Positions 1 through 7,594 of a stretch of DNA of 64,000 nt are shown here, in pieces; within the stretch, counting starts at the first letter, position 1; each line of letters opens with the position of its first letter. Source of the stretch: Mycobacterium triplex (lineage in GTDB: Bacteria; Actinomycetota; Actinomycetes; Mycobacteriales; Mycobacteriaceae). The translations under genes and the position numbers were made by a program. Under the pieces are notes generated by a model. That model was not told where the DNA came from. It saw only the letters and a program-made list of their open reading frames with translations, and made no database searches. The stretch is from positions 124,001 through 188,000 of the forward strand of contig NZ_HG964447.1 in the NCBI RefSeq assembly GCF_000689255.1. Direction: 5' to 3'.

Positions 1-1
1 C

Positions 2-1018
2 GCCAAGCGGCTGCAGCTACTGGCTGACGCGTTGCGGTTCCCGTGGAAAATCAACGCCGGTGTCACCGCGGTGGACTTGATGTTGCAGACCAGAACCAAG
101 ACGTGGTCCCCACAGGAGTGGCGCGACGTCGTCTTCGCGCCGTCGACAACCGCGCCGCCGTTCGGTATCGGAGATGTGGAATCGGACTTCGATTGGTCAC
201 GCCGACCCACCAGCGACGAACGCCAACGCCGCTACATCCACGCCTATGACCGTGGCGGCTCCTACGTGGCCGGCATCGCCGGTCTGGAGTTGCCCATCGG
301 CGACCCAATCCACCACCCCGATGGGGCACCATTTAACGCCAAGACACCGGGCTACTGGCTAGTCGACATCCCCGAAACCCCCGACTGGCGGCTGCCCTAT
401 GTCCTCAACCCGAGAGGACTGCAGTTCACCGGCCCCAAGTGGGTATGCACCCCGACGTTGGAGCGCGCTATCGAGCTCGGCTACCAACCACAAATCCTGC
501 AAGCATGGCTGTGGTCGCGCCACGGCCGAGTGCTACTGGGCTGGTACGAACGGTTCCGCGACGCCAGTGCGATGCTGGACCTCGACGATCCCGACGCTCA
601 AGCCGCGCGTGATCAAGCCAAAATCATCCGCACCCACGGGATCGGCATCATCGGCTCCGATGAGCACCTCAAAGGCAAACCCGCCTACAGCCCCGAACGG
701 CGGCTGCACGTACTCGCCAAAGCCAAGGCCAACATCGTCTACCGGCTACACCAAATCGGTGAGAAGACGGGGCAATGGCCCTTGGCGGTGGCCACCGACA
801 CGGTCCTCTACGCCTCCGATGACCCGGATCCGGTGACAGCCTGGCCTGGCGGGCCAGAGTCGTTTGGCCGCGGCTTCGGGCAGTACAAGCCGGAAGGCTC
901 TGGGCTGCTCGACGAGCACCTCGAGCACCTCAACGGACGTGACTACCGCGGCAAACGAGACTTGATCCCCGCCCGTGAGTGGCGCGCCAATCTGTGCACT
1001 GACGCTGAGGGCTGCTGA
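2..1018 (+). CDS. Telomere-associated (Tap)-like protein, 5' end cut by window
   Basis: The reading frame is open from base 2, so the gene begins upstream of the window; 338 residues are visible. A TTG at 32 could start a shorter product but nothing favours it. The middle carries a block (LQFTGPKWVCTPTLERA, then a W-rich stretch ending GWYERFRDA) and near the C-terminus GQWPLAVATDTVLYASDDPDP followed by a GFGQYK segment. I remember this pattern from actinobacterial Tap-like proteins, which work with terminal protein Tpg at the ends of linear replicons; that is family recall, not a search. The stop overlaps the next start (TGATG), and the gene order tap then tpg fits. Alternative: a mobile-element protein of unknown role with the same domain. 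Confidence 0.5.
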   Translation, partial: AKRLQLLADALRFPWKINAGVTAVDLMLQTRTKTWSPQEWRDVVFAPSTTAPPFGIGDVESDFDWSRRPTSDERQRRYIHAYDRGGSYVAGIAGLELPIGDPIHHPDGAPFNAKTPGYWLVDIPETPDWRLPYVLNPRGLQFTGPKWVCTPTLERAIELGYQPQILQAWLWSRHGRVLLGWYERFRDASAMLDLDDPDAQAARDQAKIIRTHGIGIIGSDEHLKGKPAYSPERRLHVLAKAKANIVYRLHQIGEKTGQWPLAVATDTVLYASDDPDPVTAWPGGPESFGRGFGQYKPEGSGLLDEHLEHLNGRDYRGKRDLIPAREWRANLCTDAEGC

Positions 1019-1734
1019 TGGCGCGCCGAGGCAGACGCAGCCGAATCAGTGCCAGCGACCTGGCGGGGTACGGCTCGGTCGCTAACGGAACGGTCGACGT
1101 CGACCGCGCCGCACGGGGCTTGGGTGCATCCAAACGCGATGTCCGCCAAGCGATCCGGCAAGCACAAGCAGCGCAAAGCAACACGTTCTTGCGGCGGATC
1201 TCAGGCCGGCGTGAGGCCGACTCCGCAGAGGGCAGCAGCATGCGAGGCATGTTGCAGGCAGTGTTCGGCCGGGGCCCGCGTGGTGGGACAGTCAACGCCA
1301 GAGCCGCCGCGCAATCACTCGGAGTTTCCCAGGGCACCGTACGGCGCTGGGCCGCTGGCACCCAACAACCGTCGAAGGGCCGACTGGCGTCGATCCGGGC
1401 AGCGGCGCGGCGCGTCACGACGACCAAACGGGGTCGACGGGGGGCCACGGCGGACTTCCGCAGCAGCTCACAAGGCAGGCAGGCGCTTCGCACTGGCAGC
1501 AAAATCTGGGTCAGCGGTGAGCAAGGCGTGGGCGGCTACGACCAGGGGTATGCGCGCGATCGCCGCGTGGCCAACGACATCAGTCCCGAGGAGATCGAGG
1601 CCCTGTTGCGGGCTTATGAGGACGGCGGCGATGAGGGCCTTCGAAAGTGGATGAAAGAGTTCTTCGACGACAAGTACGTCGCTGGCTGGGACTTCGTCAC
1701 TATAGACGATTTCGGTATCGGTACCCCCGAATGA
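1018..1734 (+). CDS. Tpg-like terminal protein / HTH protein
   Basis: This 238-residue basic protein has a helix-turn-helix core around residues 95-125 (AAAQSLGVSQGTVRRWAAG) and a C-terminal acidic segment (EALLRAYEDGG to the final DDFGIGTPE). Streptomyces terminal proteins Tpg (about 180 residues) have the same arrangement: an LGVSQ.TV.R HTH followed by a C-terminal DIDY-type motif. It overlaps the preceding Tap-like gene by one base and the next gene by four (ATGA), so the three are an operon. The N-terminal 90 residues are longer than in Tpg. If correct, it would prime end replication of a linear replicon. It could instead be just a DNA-binding regulator of the element. Confidence 0.45.
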   Translation: MARRGRRSRISASDLAGYGSVANGTVDVDRAARGLGASKRDVRQAIRQAQAAQSNTFLRRISGRREADSAEGSSMRGMLQAVFGRGPRGGTVNARAAAQSLGVSQGTVRRWAAGTQQPSKGRLASIRAAARRVTTTKRGRRGATADFRSSSQGRQALRTGSKIWVSGEQGVGGYDQGYARDRRVANDISPEEIEALLRAYEDGGDEGLRKWMKEFFDDKYVAGWDFVTIDDFGIGTPE

Positions 1735-2411
1735 GCCTGCAAGCCAAAGCAATACGACCCAACGCTGGCCCCCGGTGGAGCCGCAAAAGACTCATCGACA
1801 TGCTGCTCGACTGTTACGGCGCCACCAACCGGAACACCGTCGACGCGGCGGCGGTCGCCGCGTATGCCGGTGTCACACCCTCCACCGTTCGCCGCTGGAT
1901 CTCCAAGCGACACCCGCCATCTCGGCGCATGGCCATCCCGAAACATCGGATCGCCCAACTGCAACGCGGTCCCGCCGATGTCGAGCGGCGCAACGACCAG
2001 CAGTATCGATACGCGCTCAATGCGCTCGCATCGATCGAGGACGAGAGCGCAATCCTGCCGCCCTGGCGCGAACAAGGCTGGCTCGACCCGCACACCGTGG
2101 CCATCATCGCCATTCACGCCAAGCCCTGGCTGCAAGTCGCCGTCACCAACGCCAGCACACGGGCATTAGGGGAACTGCGACGCCGGGGAACGCTAGTGGC
2201 CAGCCGGACGGTGCCGACACGATTCCACGCCCAAGTCCTGGCCCACGCCGTGATGGTCCGTCAACAAGCATGGCGAGTCCACCCCGCACCGCGCTATCTT
2301 GCTGCCGGCCGTACACAAGCCTGGATGGCAGACGCGCCCCCGGTCGACCTCGCCACGCTGGCCGCTGACCTGGGAATAGTGCACCCGGCCTCCGACCAGA
2401 GCGCCGGTTAG
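1731..2411 (+). CDS. HTH protein, third gene of the Tap/Tpg-like operon
   Basis: A 226-residue protein whose ATG lies in the ATGA overlap with the preceding stop, which decides the start. Residues about 30-65 contain a helix-turn-helix like that of the upstream gene (AAVAAYAGVTPSTVRRWISK). The rest is helical, basic and tryptophan-containing with no membrane segment. I do not recognise the family. Tight coupling with the two upstream genes suggests a role in the same replication or maintenance function, but this is inference. Confidence 0.65.
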   Translation: MSLQAKAIRPNAGPRWSRKRLIDMLLDCYGATNRNTVDAAAVAAYAGVTPSTVRRWISKRHPPSRRMAIPKHRIAQLQRGPADVERRNDQQYRYALNALASIEDESAILPPWREQGWLDPHTVAIIAIHAKPWLQVAVTNASTRALGELRRRGTLVASRTVPTRFHAQVLAHAVMVRQQAWRVHPAPRYLAAGRTQAWMADAPPVDLATLAADLGIVHPASDQSAG

Positions 2412-2420
2412 GCTTAGCAA

Positions 2421-2807
2421 GTGGTCCTGTTCAGGCGCTTCGCCGCGCGGACTCGAATCAAACGCGCCTCCGCCGAAGCCTTGAGTCAGCCGCTCTTTGG
2501 CATGCGGCGTCAGAGCTCGATCGACTCATCGGCGATCGACTTGCCATCAGGGACGGCGCCCCCCGTCGCAGCGACCCAGGCCGGGGCCCCCGCGCCGCGC
2601 TCAATGGCGGTGGCGGTGGCCGCTGAGCCAGTCAGTGAACGCCAGCATCACGCCGGTGCTGTCGTCACGCTCGAGGCATACGGGCTGGCAGATCCCTACC
2701 GACCTGACGCCTATGCGCAGTGGCTTCCTGACTGCCCGAACTGGCGTTTGACCCGCCGTGCGTACAGGCGACAACGACGCCGTCGACGACGAGTGGGCGC
2801 GGCCTGA
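2421..2807 (+). CDS. Possible small basic protein, unknown
   Basis: An open frame of 128 codons from a GTG, ten bases after the preceding operon. The N-terminal 80 residues are Ala/Pro-rich and low in information; the C-terminal 45 residues look more protein-like (a DPYRPDAYAQWLPDCPNW segment then an Arg-rich tail). No SD of note. It may be a real gene of the operon or a chance frame in GC-rich DNA. Confidence 0.3.
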   Translation: MVLFRRFAARTRIKRASAEALSQPLFGMRRQSSIDSSAIDLPSGTAPPVAATQAGAPAPRSMAVAVAAEPVSERQHHAGAVVTLEAYGLADPYRPDAYAQWLPDCPNWRLTRRAYRRQRRRRRRVGAA

Positions 2808-2831
2808 ACCAGTGTCTTGCTCGCCGGAAGG

Positions 2832-3473
2832 TCAGCGCGAAGCGGACTGCGTAGCTTTGGGCGCCAACGTGGGCAACGTGATTGTTGTCAAAGGATTCTG
2901 AGTGGGCCTGGTGGGGCTGCGGTGGCTTTCCTTGCTGGTTGCTATGGCCACAATCAGTGCGACAATCAGTGGAATCATAATGAGCGGCAGCCACATCCAC
3001 CATTTGGTGTACGCCGGACGGGTGGGTGGAGGCGCCCATACATGGATGTGGCGGCCGCCTGCTTGGTAAGTCGCCCACCATAGCGCGTAGTCGTGAACTT
3101 GACCGGCTTGGCGGCGCAGCACCGTGCGGGCGCGCGCGTTTCGCGCCAACGAGATCGGATTCCACACCAGCGAGCCCATGCTCCACCAACCGGCCAGCAT
3201 GCAGTGCTGTTGAGCAGCATCGATCGCGGCCTCGCACTGCGCATAGCTACCGGTGGTGATGCACGGCTGATTCAGCCACAACATCACAGCGCCAGTGTGT
3301 TTGAACGTGCGCACCTGAAACGTCGGCTCCACTGGCGGCGGTGGATATGCCGCCGGAGCCGAGCTTGAGGGCGCTGGATAACCCGGCGACGCTGGCGGCA
3401 GATAACCGGGTCTCGCGCCCCCGGCGCTAGGAGGATAACCGCCCGGTAGTGGCTGCGGGTTCGGCTGCGACAC
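2832..3473 (-). CDS. Proline-rich single-pass membrane protein
   Basis: 213 residues from a GTG at 3473, preceded by GAGG. The first 50 residues are Pro/Gly/Tyr-rich, a common N-terminal tail in mycobacterial membrane proteins. Residues about 55-140 form a soluble domain with Trp and Cys (WLNQPCITT, ECEAAI-like stretch), and one transmembrane helix lies near residues 155-180 (WWMWLPLIMIPLIVALIVAI) with a short Thr/Pro-rich tail. I do not recognise the soluble domain. It sits alone, convergent with the upstream operon. Confidence 0.6.
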   Translation of the reverse strand: MSQPNPQPLPGGYPPSAGGARPGYLPPASPGYPAPSSSAPAAYPPPPVEPTFQVRTFKHTGAVMLWLNQPCITTGSYAQCEAAIDAAQQHCMLAGWWSMGSLVWNPISLARNARARTVLRRQAGQVHDYALWWATYQAGGRHIHVWAPPPTRPAYTKWWMWLPLIMIPLIVALIVAIATSKESHRSPTRPTQNPLTTITLPTLAPKATQSASR

Positions 3474-3531
3474 CCTTCGACCTCGATCTCTCAAGACGCG
3501 TGAATCTTGCAGCAATCAAAGTAGCCGAGTT

Positions 3532-3797
3532 TCATGACGACACGAAGCTCTTGGTGGTGCTGGTGCCGACGCTGTGGTTGCTGGTGACGGTGCAGCGCGT
3601 GCTGGCGGTATCGACTGCGCAGGTGCTGGACCACGTTGTTGGCGTAGGTCAGACTGTCGCCCGTGGGCAGCGGGATGCATCCGGCCGCACCGGTGGATTC
3701 GCGGGTGACGCCGTCGGATCCCACGCGCTGCGCGCTGAGGAGTTTTTTCGCGTGTGGTCTTCGAAAAGCCACCTGGGCTCGTGGTCGTGATCCGCAT
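3532..3797 (-). pseudogene. 3' remnant of a secreted-protein gene, paralogue of the gene at 32.2 kb
   Basis: Reading the minus strand gives three successive segments in different frames that match the C-terminal half of the secreted protein at 32211-32822: first RITTTSPGGFSKTTRE, then LLSAQRVGSDGVTRESTGAAG, then RCTVTSNHSVGTSTTKSF followed by a stop at 3534-3532. The intact copy reads RITTTAPSGFSKTTRE, FLSTQRVGPDGVTREPTGAAG and RCTVTSNHSDGTVTTKSF. DNA similarity is also obvious by eye. The N-terminal half including the signal peptide is missing, and at least two frameshifts interrupt what remains. It is a dead duplicate. Confidence 0.85.
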
Positions 3798-3927
3798 GGT
3801 TGGCTCCCTGAGCGGGCAAGCGTCTCAGGGTTTGACCCGATCTGGATGGTGCATGACCCTTCCGACCCAACAGCTGTGCGATAGGCTCGACTCGTCGGTC
3901 AAACCCCCTGCCCGGAAAGAGCTTTCG

Positions 3928-4396
3928 ATGCGCATTGCCAGCGGGCCACGGTGGGGGTGGGCCGCATTCGCCGCGGTCTGCTTGACCGCATGTTCGTCCC
4001 ATCCTTCGTCGTCGGCGCCGACCCTGGCGCCATCCACCAAGGAGCCCATACCAGCGCTGAACGGAAGCTACACGTTCACCACTGACGGCGCGCGACTCAC
4101 CCGTTGACGGTCAGCCACGCGCGGGAGGCGTCGTGTCCAAGACGGTCTGGGAGATCAATGCATGCGGGCCTGGTTGCGCTCATGTGCAGTCCTCACTGGG
4201 CTGGACGGCTGAGTTACACCTTGTCGAACACACATGGCAGGCAACGCGGAAACTGCCCGCCGACTGCGCCGCGGAGCCCTCCAACATCAGCTACTCGCTT
4301 GACGCCCAAACATTGACGGGGACCGCCACCAACTCCTTACCGTGCGCGCAGCCTCCGGGTGTCGCCGTGGTCCCAGCAACCCTCACTAAGAACTGA
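3928..4396 (+). pseudogene. Lipoprotein gene with single-base frameshift
   Basis: An ATG at 3928, preceded by GGAAAGA, starts a signal peptide ending in the lipobox LTAC (Cys near residue 22), then ALNGSYTFTTDGARLT before a stop at 4105-4107. The next frame continues in register as VDGQPRAGG, then SKTVWEINACGPGCAHVQ and on to a stop at 4396. Removing one C from the CCC run at 4100-4102 joins both halves into one secreted lipoprotein of about 155 residues. Either a real loss or a sequencing error. The C-terminal half has four cysteines and reads as an intact beta-rich domain. Family unknown. Confidence 0.75.
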
Positions 4397-4726
4397 GGCC
4401 ACGGCAGGCCCAATCCTGTTCGCGGGCACGACATGCCACGAGCGGCTGGCGTGTTCTGCGCCTCGACGAGAGTGTTCTGCGAGACCCTGGTGGCGGCCTA
4501 CCGCGAGGTGTATGCCCCATGCCCGCCCTCATCGTCCCGGATCTGCACGTGGTGATGTGCTGTGTGCCGTGCCCTGTCACCTGTGCGCGATGCTGGGCTG
4601 CGATGTGAAAGGGGAAATCGAATCCCCCGCACTGCCCTTCGTGCGCCAGCAGAGACCGGGCTTGGCCCGCCGGTCAAGGCTTGTGCACGCCTCCGCGACG
4701 ACTACCTGCTACACCTCGGGGTCCTG
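4397..4726. other. Gene-poor stretch
   Basis: I see no convincing coding sequence, hairpin or repeat here. The open frames on either strand lack SD sequences and have no protein-like composition. It lies between the broken lipoprotein and the convergent DIP1984-family gene. Confidence 0.5.
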
Positions 4727-5197
4727 TCACTCCTGTAGGTCGACCTCCCAGTTCGATCGTTGGATCCGCACGTCGAGCTCACGGAGGTCGCGGGCAACCT
4801 GATCGGCCCGGGCCCGCAGATCAGCGACCGCCACCGCAGACAGCATCTTGAGCTCTGAGCGCAATTGCCGCGTGTAGCCCTGCTGATTCTTCCCGGCGGC
4901 CGCGTCCGCTGCGCTGGTCAGAACATGGTGGCGCCACCGCAGCGCGTCGCGGCGGCCCAACGCGTCGGTCAGCGTGCCGTCCGAGCCGATCGTCGTGGCG
5001 GCGTTCGTACGGTTGATCCGCTGGATGAGGATTTGATACTCGTCGATGACGCCGTCGACTTCGGCGAGCAAGGCGGCAGCATCCTCGGCTGGTTCTTCGC
5101 CCTCCTGGTAGCGGGCGTTGCTCACGATGCGGGTGCGCAACTGTTCGATCTTGCGGACCGCATCCGCCCGCAGCGACAACGCCTCTGCCAATTTCAC
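4727..5197 (-). CDS. DIP1984 family protein
   Basis: 156 residues from a GTG at 5197 with a strong SD (AAGGAG at 5208-5203). The features I associate with the DIP1984 family are present throughout: KLAEALSLRADAVRKIEQLRTRI at the start, NARYQEGEEPAED, then INRTNAATT...GTLTDALGRRDALR, and RELDVRIQRSNWEVDL at the end. The protein is almost entirely charged helix, probably a coiled coil. Older annotations called such proteins 'septicolysin', which has little support. No biochemical role is established that I know of. It is downstream of, and may be cotranscribed with, the membrane protein gene at 5243-6865. Confidence 0.88.
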   Translation of the reverse strand: MKLAEALSLRADAVRKIEQLRTRIVSNARYQEGEEPAEDAAALLAEVDGVIDEYQILIQRINRTNAATTIGSDGTLTDALGRRDALRWRHHVLTSAADAAAGKNQQGYTRQLRSELKMLSAVAVADLRARADQVARDLRELDVRIQRSNWEVDLQE

Positions 5198-5242
5198 AGC
5201 TACTCCTTCACAGTTTGCCCAACCATGATGGTCCAGCACCGG

Positions 5243-6865
5243 TTAGCCGGCAACGCCTTTTCGGCTGCGCGCGGTGCCCTCAACCGGATTGGTCGATTCG
5301 AGATCCTGCCGCGCGGTCAGGTAGCTCTTCGACAAGGCGAGCGCCACGCTAGCCGCGGCGACGAGAACGTAGACCGGCAGCAGGTGCATGAAATCGGTGT
5401 AGCCGATGGCGAAGTGGACGATAAGGACCGGCGCGGTCGCGCACGCACATCCCAACAGCAGAGTCCACCACACCGCGCGCTGGCCCCGACGCCAACCCCA
5501 CGTGCTGATCAACAGGACCGCCAGCCCCGCCCCGATCAGGGCGCCGCCGAAGCCCGCCCGATCATGGGCGATGAACGGCAGCAGATGCGCGTCAGCCGCC
5601 TGCAGATGATGGGCGCAGGTGCCCATGAAGCCGAGGTCGGTGGGCACAAACACCGAGGTGAATCCGACGACGGAGATGACCACGCCGGCCACCGTTAGGC
5701 CTGCGCCGACGCCGACCATCAACAGCTGCCCGAATAGCGCCCGGCGGCGCTGCGCCTCAGGCCCTTCGACCACCGGCGCCCAATGCGCCCCGGTCGCCCG
5801 CCGGCACACCGCCATCACCAGCGTCGGGAATAACACGACGACGACCACCGTGTGCAACGGTTCCACGAACCCGCCGGTGCCAAGGAAATAGAAGTAGCTG
5901 CCGAAGACAACCACACCCGAAATCAGCAGAACACGACGCGCCCACCGGTAGCCTTGGCGCATCGCCGCAGCCACGCCGAGATAGAGGATCCCGATGCCGA
6001 TCATGTTGGCGGCCATGGTGATTCGATCATGCTGCAAAAAGCCGACCAGATGTGGGTTGAGCCGATGCAGATCGGCCACCGTTGCACCCAGATAGGCGCG
6101 GTCATAGCCCAGTAGCACCGGGCCCAACGCGACCACGCCCGCACCCAAGCCGGCCACGATCAACCCCAGCCCGGTCAGCGAGGCCCAGAACCAATCGGGC
6201 CAGCGGCGCGGACCCGCGGCGAGGCTGCAGCGCGACGACGGCACCGGCGAGGTGGGGGTAGCCGCTTCAATTACCCGGTTGAACCAGCCCGGCCCCGCCT
6301 CGAGTAGCACTGAGGGCCGGGCCAGCACCGTCGTCGACGCATCGGTGAGCGCAGACACCGCCGGCGCCAAATCCGCGCCGCTCAACCGCACAACGGGGCC
6401 GTCCGGATCGCCGACGCTGACGGCGTCGACGTCGCCGGCGATCGCTGCACATGTTTGCGCGTTGTCGGCCACCACGGTGACCCGGCACCGGCGGCCGGCC
6501 GCCGCGCGACGCACGGTCGCGACATCATCGACACCGACCGGGTTAATCTCGATTACCGAGGCGCCTTGCACAGGAAGAACCGCGATGGCCTCCCACGCGA
6601 TCCGGGGTGGGACCGAGGCGCCGAACCGGCCGGCCCACTGCGCCGGCACAGCCGGGTGATCGAACACCAGAGGAATCCAGCGTCGCCCGCCGGTGTAGCG
6701 AATCAATGCAGCGAGCAACCGCAGTGCCCAAACCTGGCTGAGGCGCTCACCGAGCAACAACGCCGCAGGCCGACGAAGCGGCACATAAGTCCAATCCGGC
6801 ACAGCCCGGATTCTGACACGCCTCGGTGTCATTGGCGCAAGGCTCAAGGCGCGCTGAAATGGCAC
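5243..6865 (-). CDS. Polytopic membrane protein with N-terminal soluble domain
   Basis: Up to 540 residues; an ATG at 6832 (MTPRRVRIRAV) is an equally plausible start. The first 210 residues are soluble with a repeating beta-alpha pattern (for example ASVIEINPVGVDDVATVRRA and RCRVTVVADN), vaguely like a degenerate TIM barrel of the dihydroorotate-dehydrogenase type, but no catalytic signature is visible. The remainder has about eight transmembrane helices from residue 225 to 515. Divergent from the membrane gene at 6879, only 13 bases away. Function unknown. Confidence 0.72.
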   Translation of the reverse strand: MPFQRALSLAPMTPRRVRIRAVPDWTYVPLRRPAALLLGERLSQVWALRLLAALIRYTGGRRWIPLVFDHPAVPAQWAGRFGASVPPRIAWEAIAVLPVQGASVIEINPVGVDDVATVRRAAAGRRCRVTVVADNAQTCAAIAGDVDAVSVGDPDGPVVRLSGADLAPAVSALTDASTTVLARPSVLLEAGPGWFNRVIEAATPTSPVPSSRCSLAAGPRRWPDWFWASLTGLGLIVAGLGAGVVALGPVLLGYDRAYLGATVADLHRLNPHLVGFLQHDRITMAANMIGIGILYLGVAAAMRQGYRWARRVLLISGVVVFGSYFYFLGTGGFVEPLHTVVVVVLFPTLVMAVCRRATGAHWAPVVEGPEAQRRRALFGQLLMVGVGAGLTVAGVVISVVGFTSVFVPTDLGFMGTCAHHLQAADAHLLPFIAHDRAGFGGALIGAGLAVLLISTWGWRRGQRAVWWTLLLGCACATAPVLIVHFAIGYTDFMHLLPVYVLVAAASVALALSKSYLTARQDLESTNPVEGTARSRKGVAG

Positions 6866-6878
6866 ACAACTGTGTTAG

Positions 6879-7406
6879 ATGTGGACGAATGCAGACCAGA
6901 ACCCAAGCCACGGCTACCTGGGCATGACCCGCGTACTGATCTGGTTGATGCCGCTCTACGTGCTCGCGTTCACGGCCCTCGATGCCCTCTTCGGCCCCCA
7001 TCGCCAGCACGGCCCTCTACCGACAGCAGCGGTCATCGCAGCCGGCGCCGGGGCCCTGCTGTTTTTCGCAGCCGGCATACACCTGGCCGCCTCCTGGGAA
7101 CGGCAACGACGAACCGCAGTCCAAAACGGGCGCAGAACTGGTGCGGCCCAAGCCTTCCTAGACCGCCACCCCCACCTGTCGGAACTGCTAGTGGTGGCAG
7201 TCGGATCCCCCTCAAATCAGGCACTGGGCTGGCTGATCGGCCTGGCACTATCCGGCGGCACCAGCTACGGCCTTACTCTCGCGCTGACGGCGGCGTTCCA
7301 CGGAGCCCCTATTGCGTTGCTGGTTTCGGTGAACATCGCCAGCTACACCGTGCTGGTGGCCACCGCGACTTACCTCAACAGCCGCACGACCGCCCCTGAC
7401 ATCTGA
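6879..7406 (+). CDS. Small polytopic membrane protein
   Basis: 175 residues from ATG 6879; a second ATG at 6924 would remove a hydrophilic leader. Four hydrophobic helices are apparent (residues about 18-38, 48-68, 112-132, 136-160) with a basic loop between the second and third. No family recognised. Divergent from the large membrane protein, so the two may share a control region. Confidence 0.65.
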   Translation: MWTNADQNPSHGYLGMTRVLIWLMPLYVLAFTALDALFGPHRQHGPLPTAAVIAAGAGALLFFAAGIHLAASWERQRRTAVQNGRRTGAAQAFLDRHPHLSELLVVAVGSPSNQALGWLIGLALSGGTSYGLTLALTAAFHGAPIALLVSVNIASYTVLVATATYLNSRTTAPDI

Positions 7407-7594
7407 GCGCCGGCGTGAACCGTTTTTCGCAGCGGTCGGACCTCGGCCGCCGACAGCCGCGAGCTGAGCCCCGGGGTCCCCGATTACTCAGTTCTTGGAT
7501 TCTCCCGTCGGGACCGACGGCGGCTCATTACTCTCAGGAGCCGTGAAACCACAGCTGGCCGGCCCGCAATGACTGCGGGGAGGACGTCAACGCT

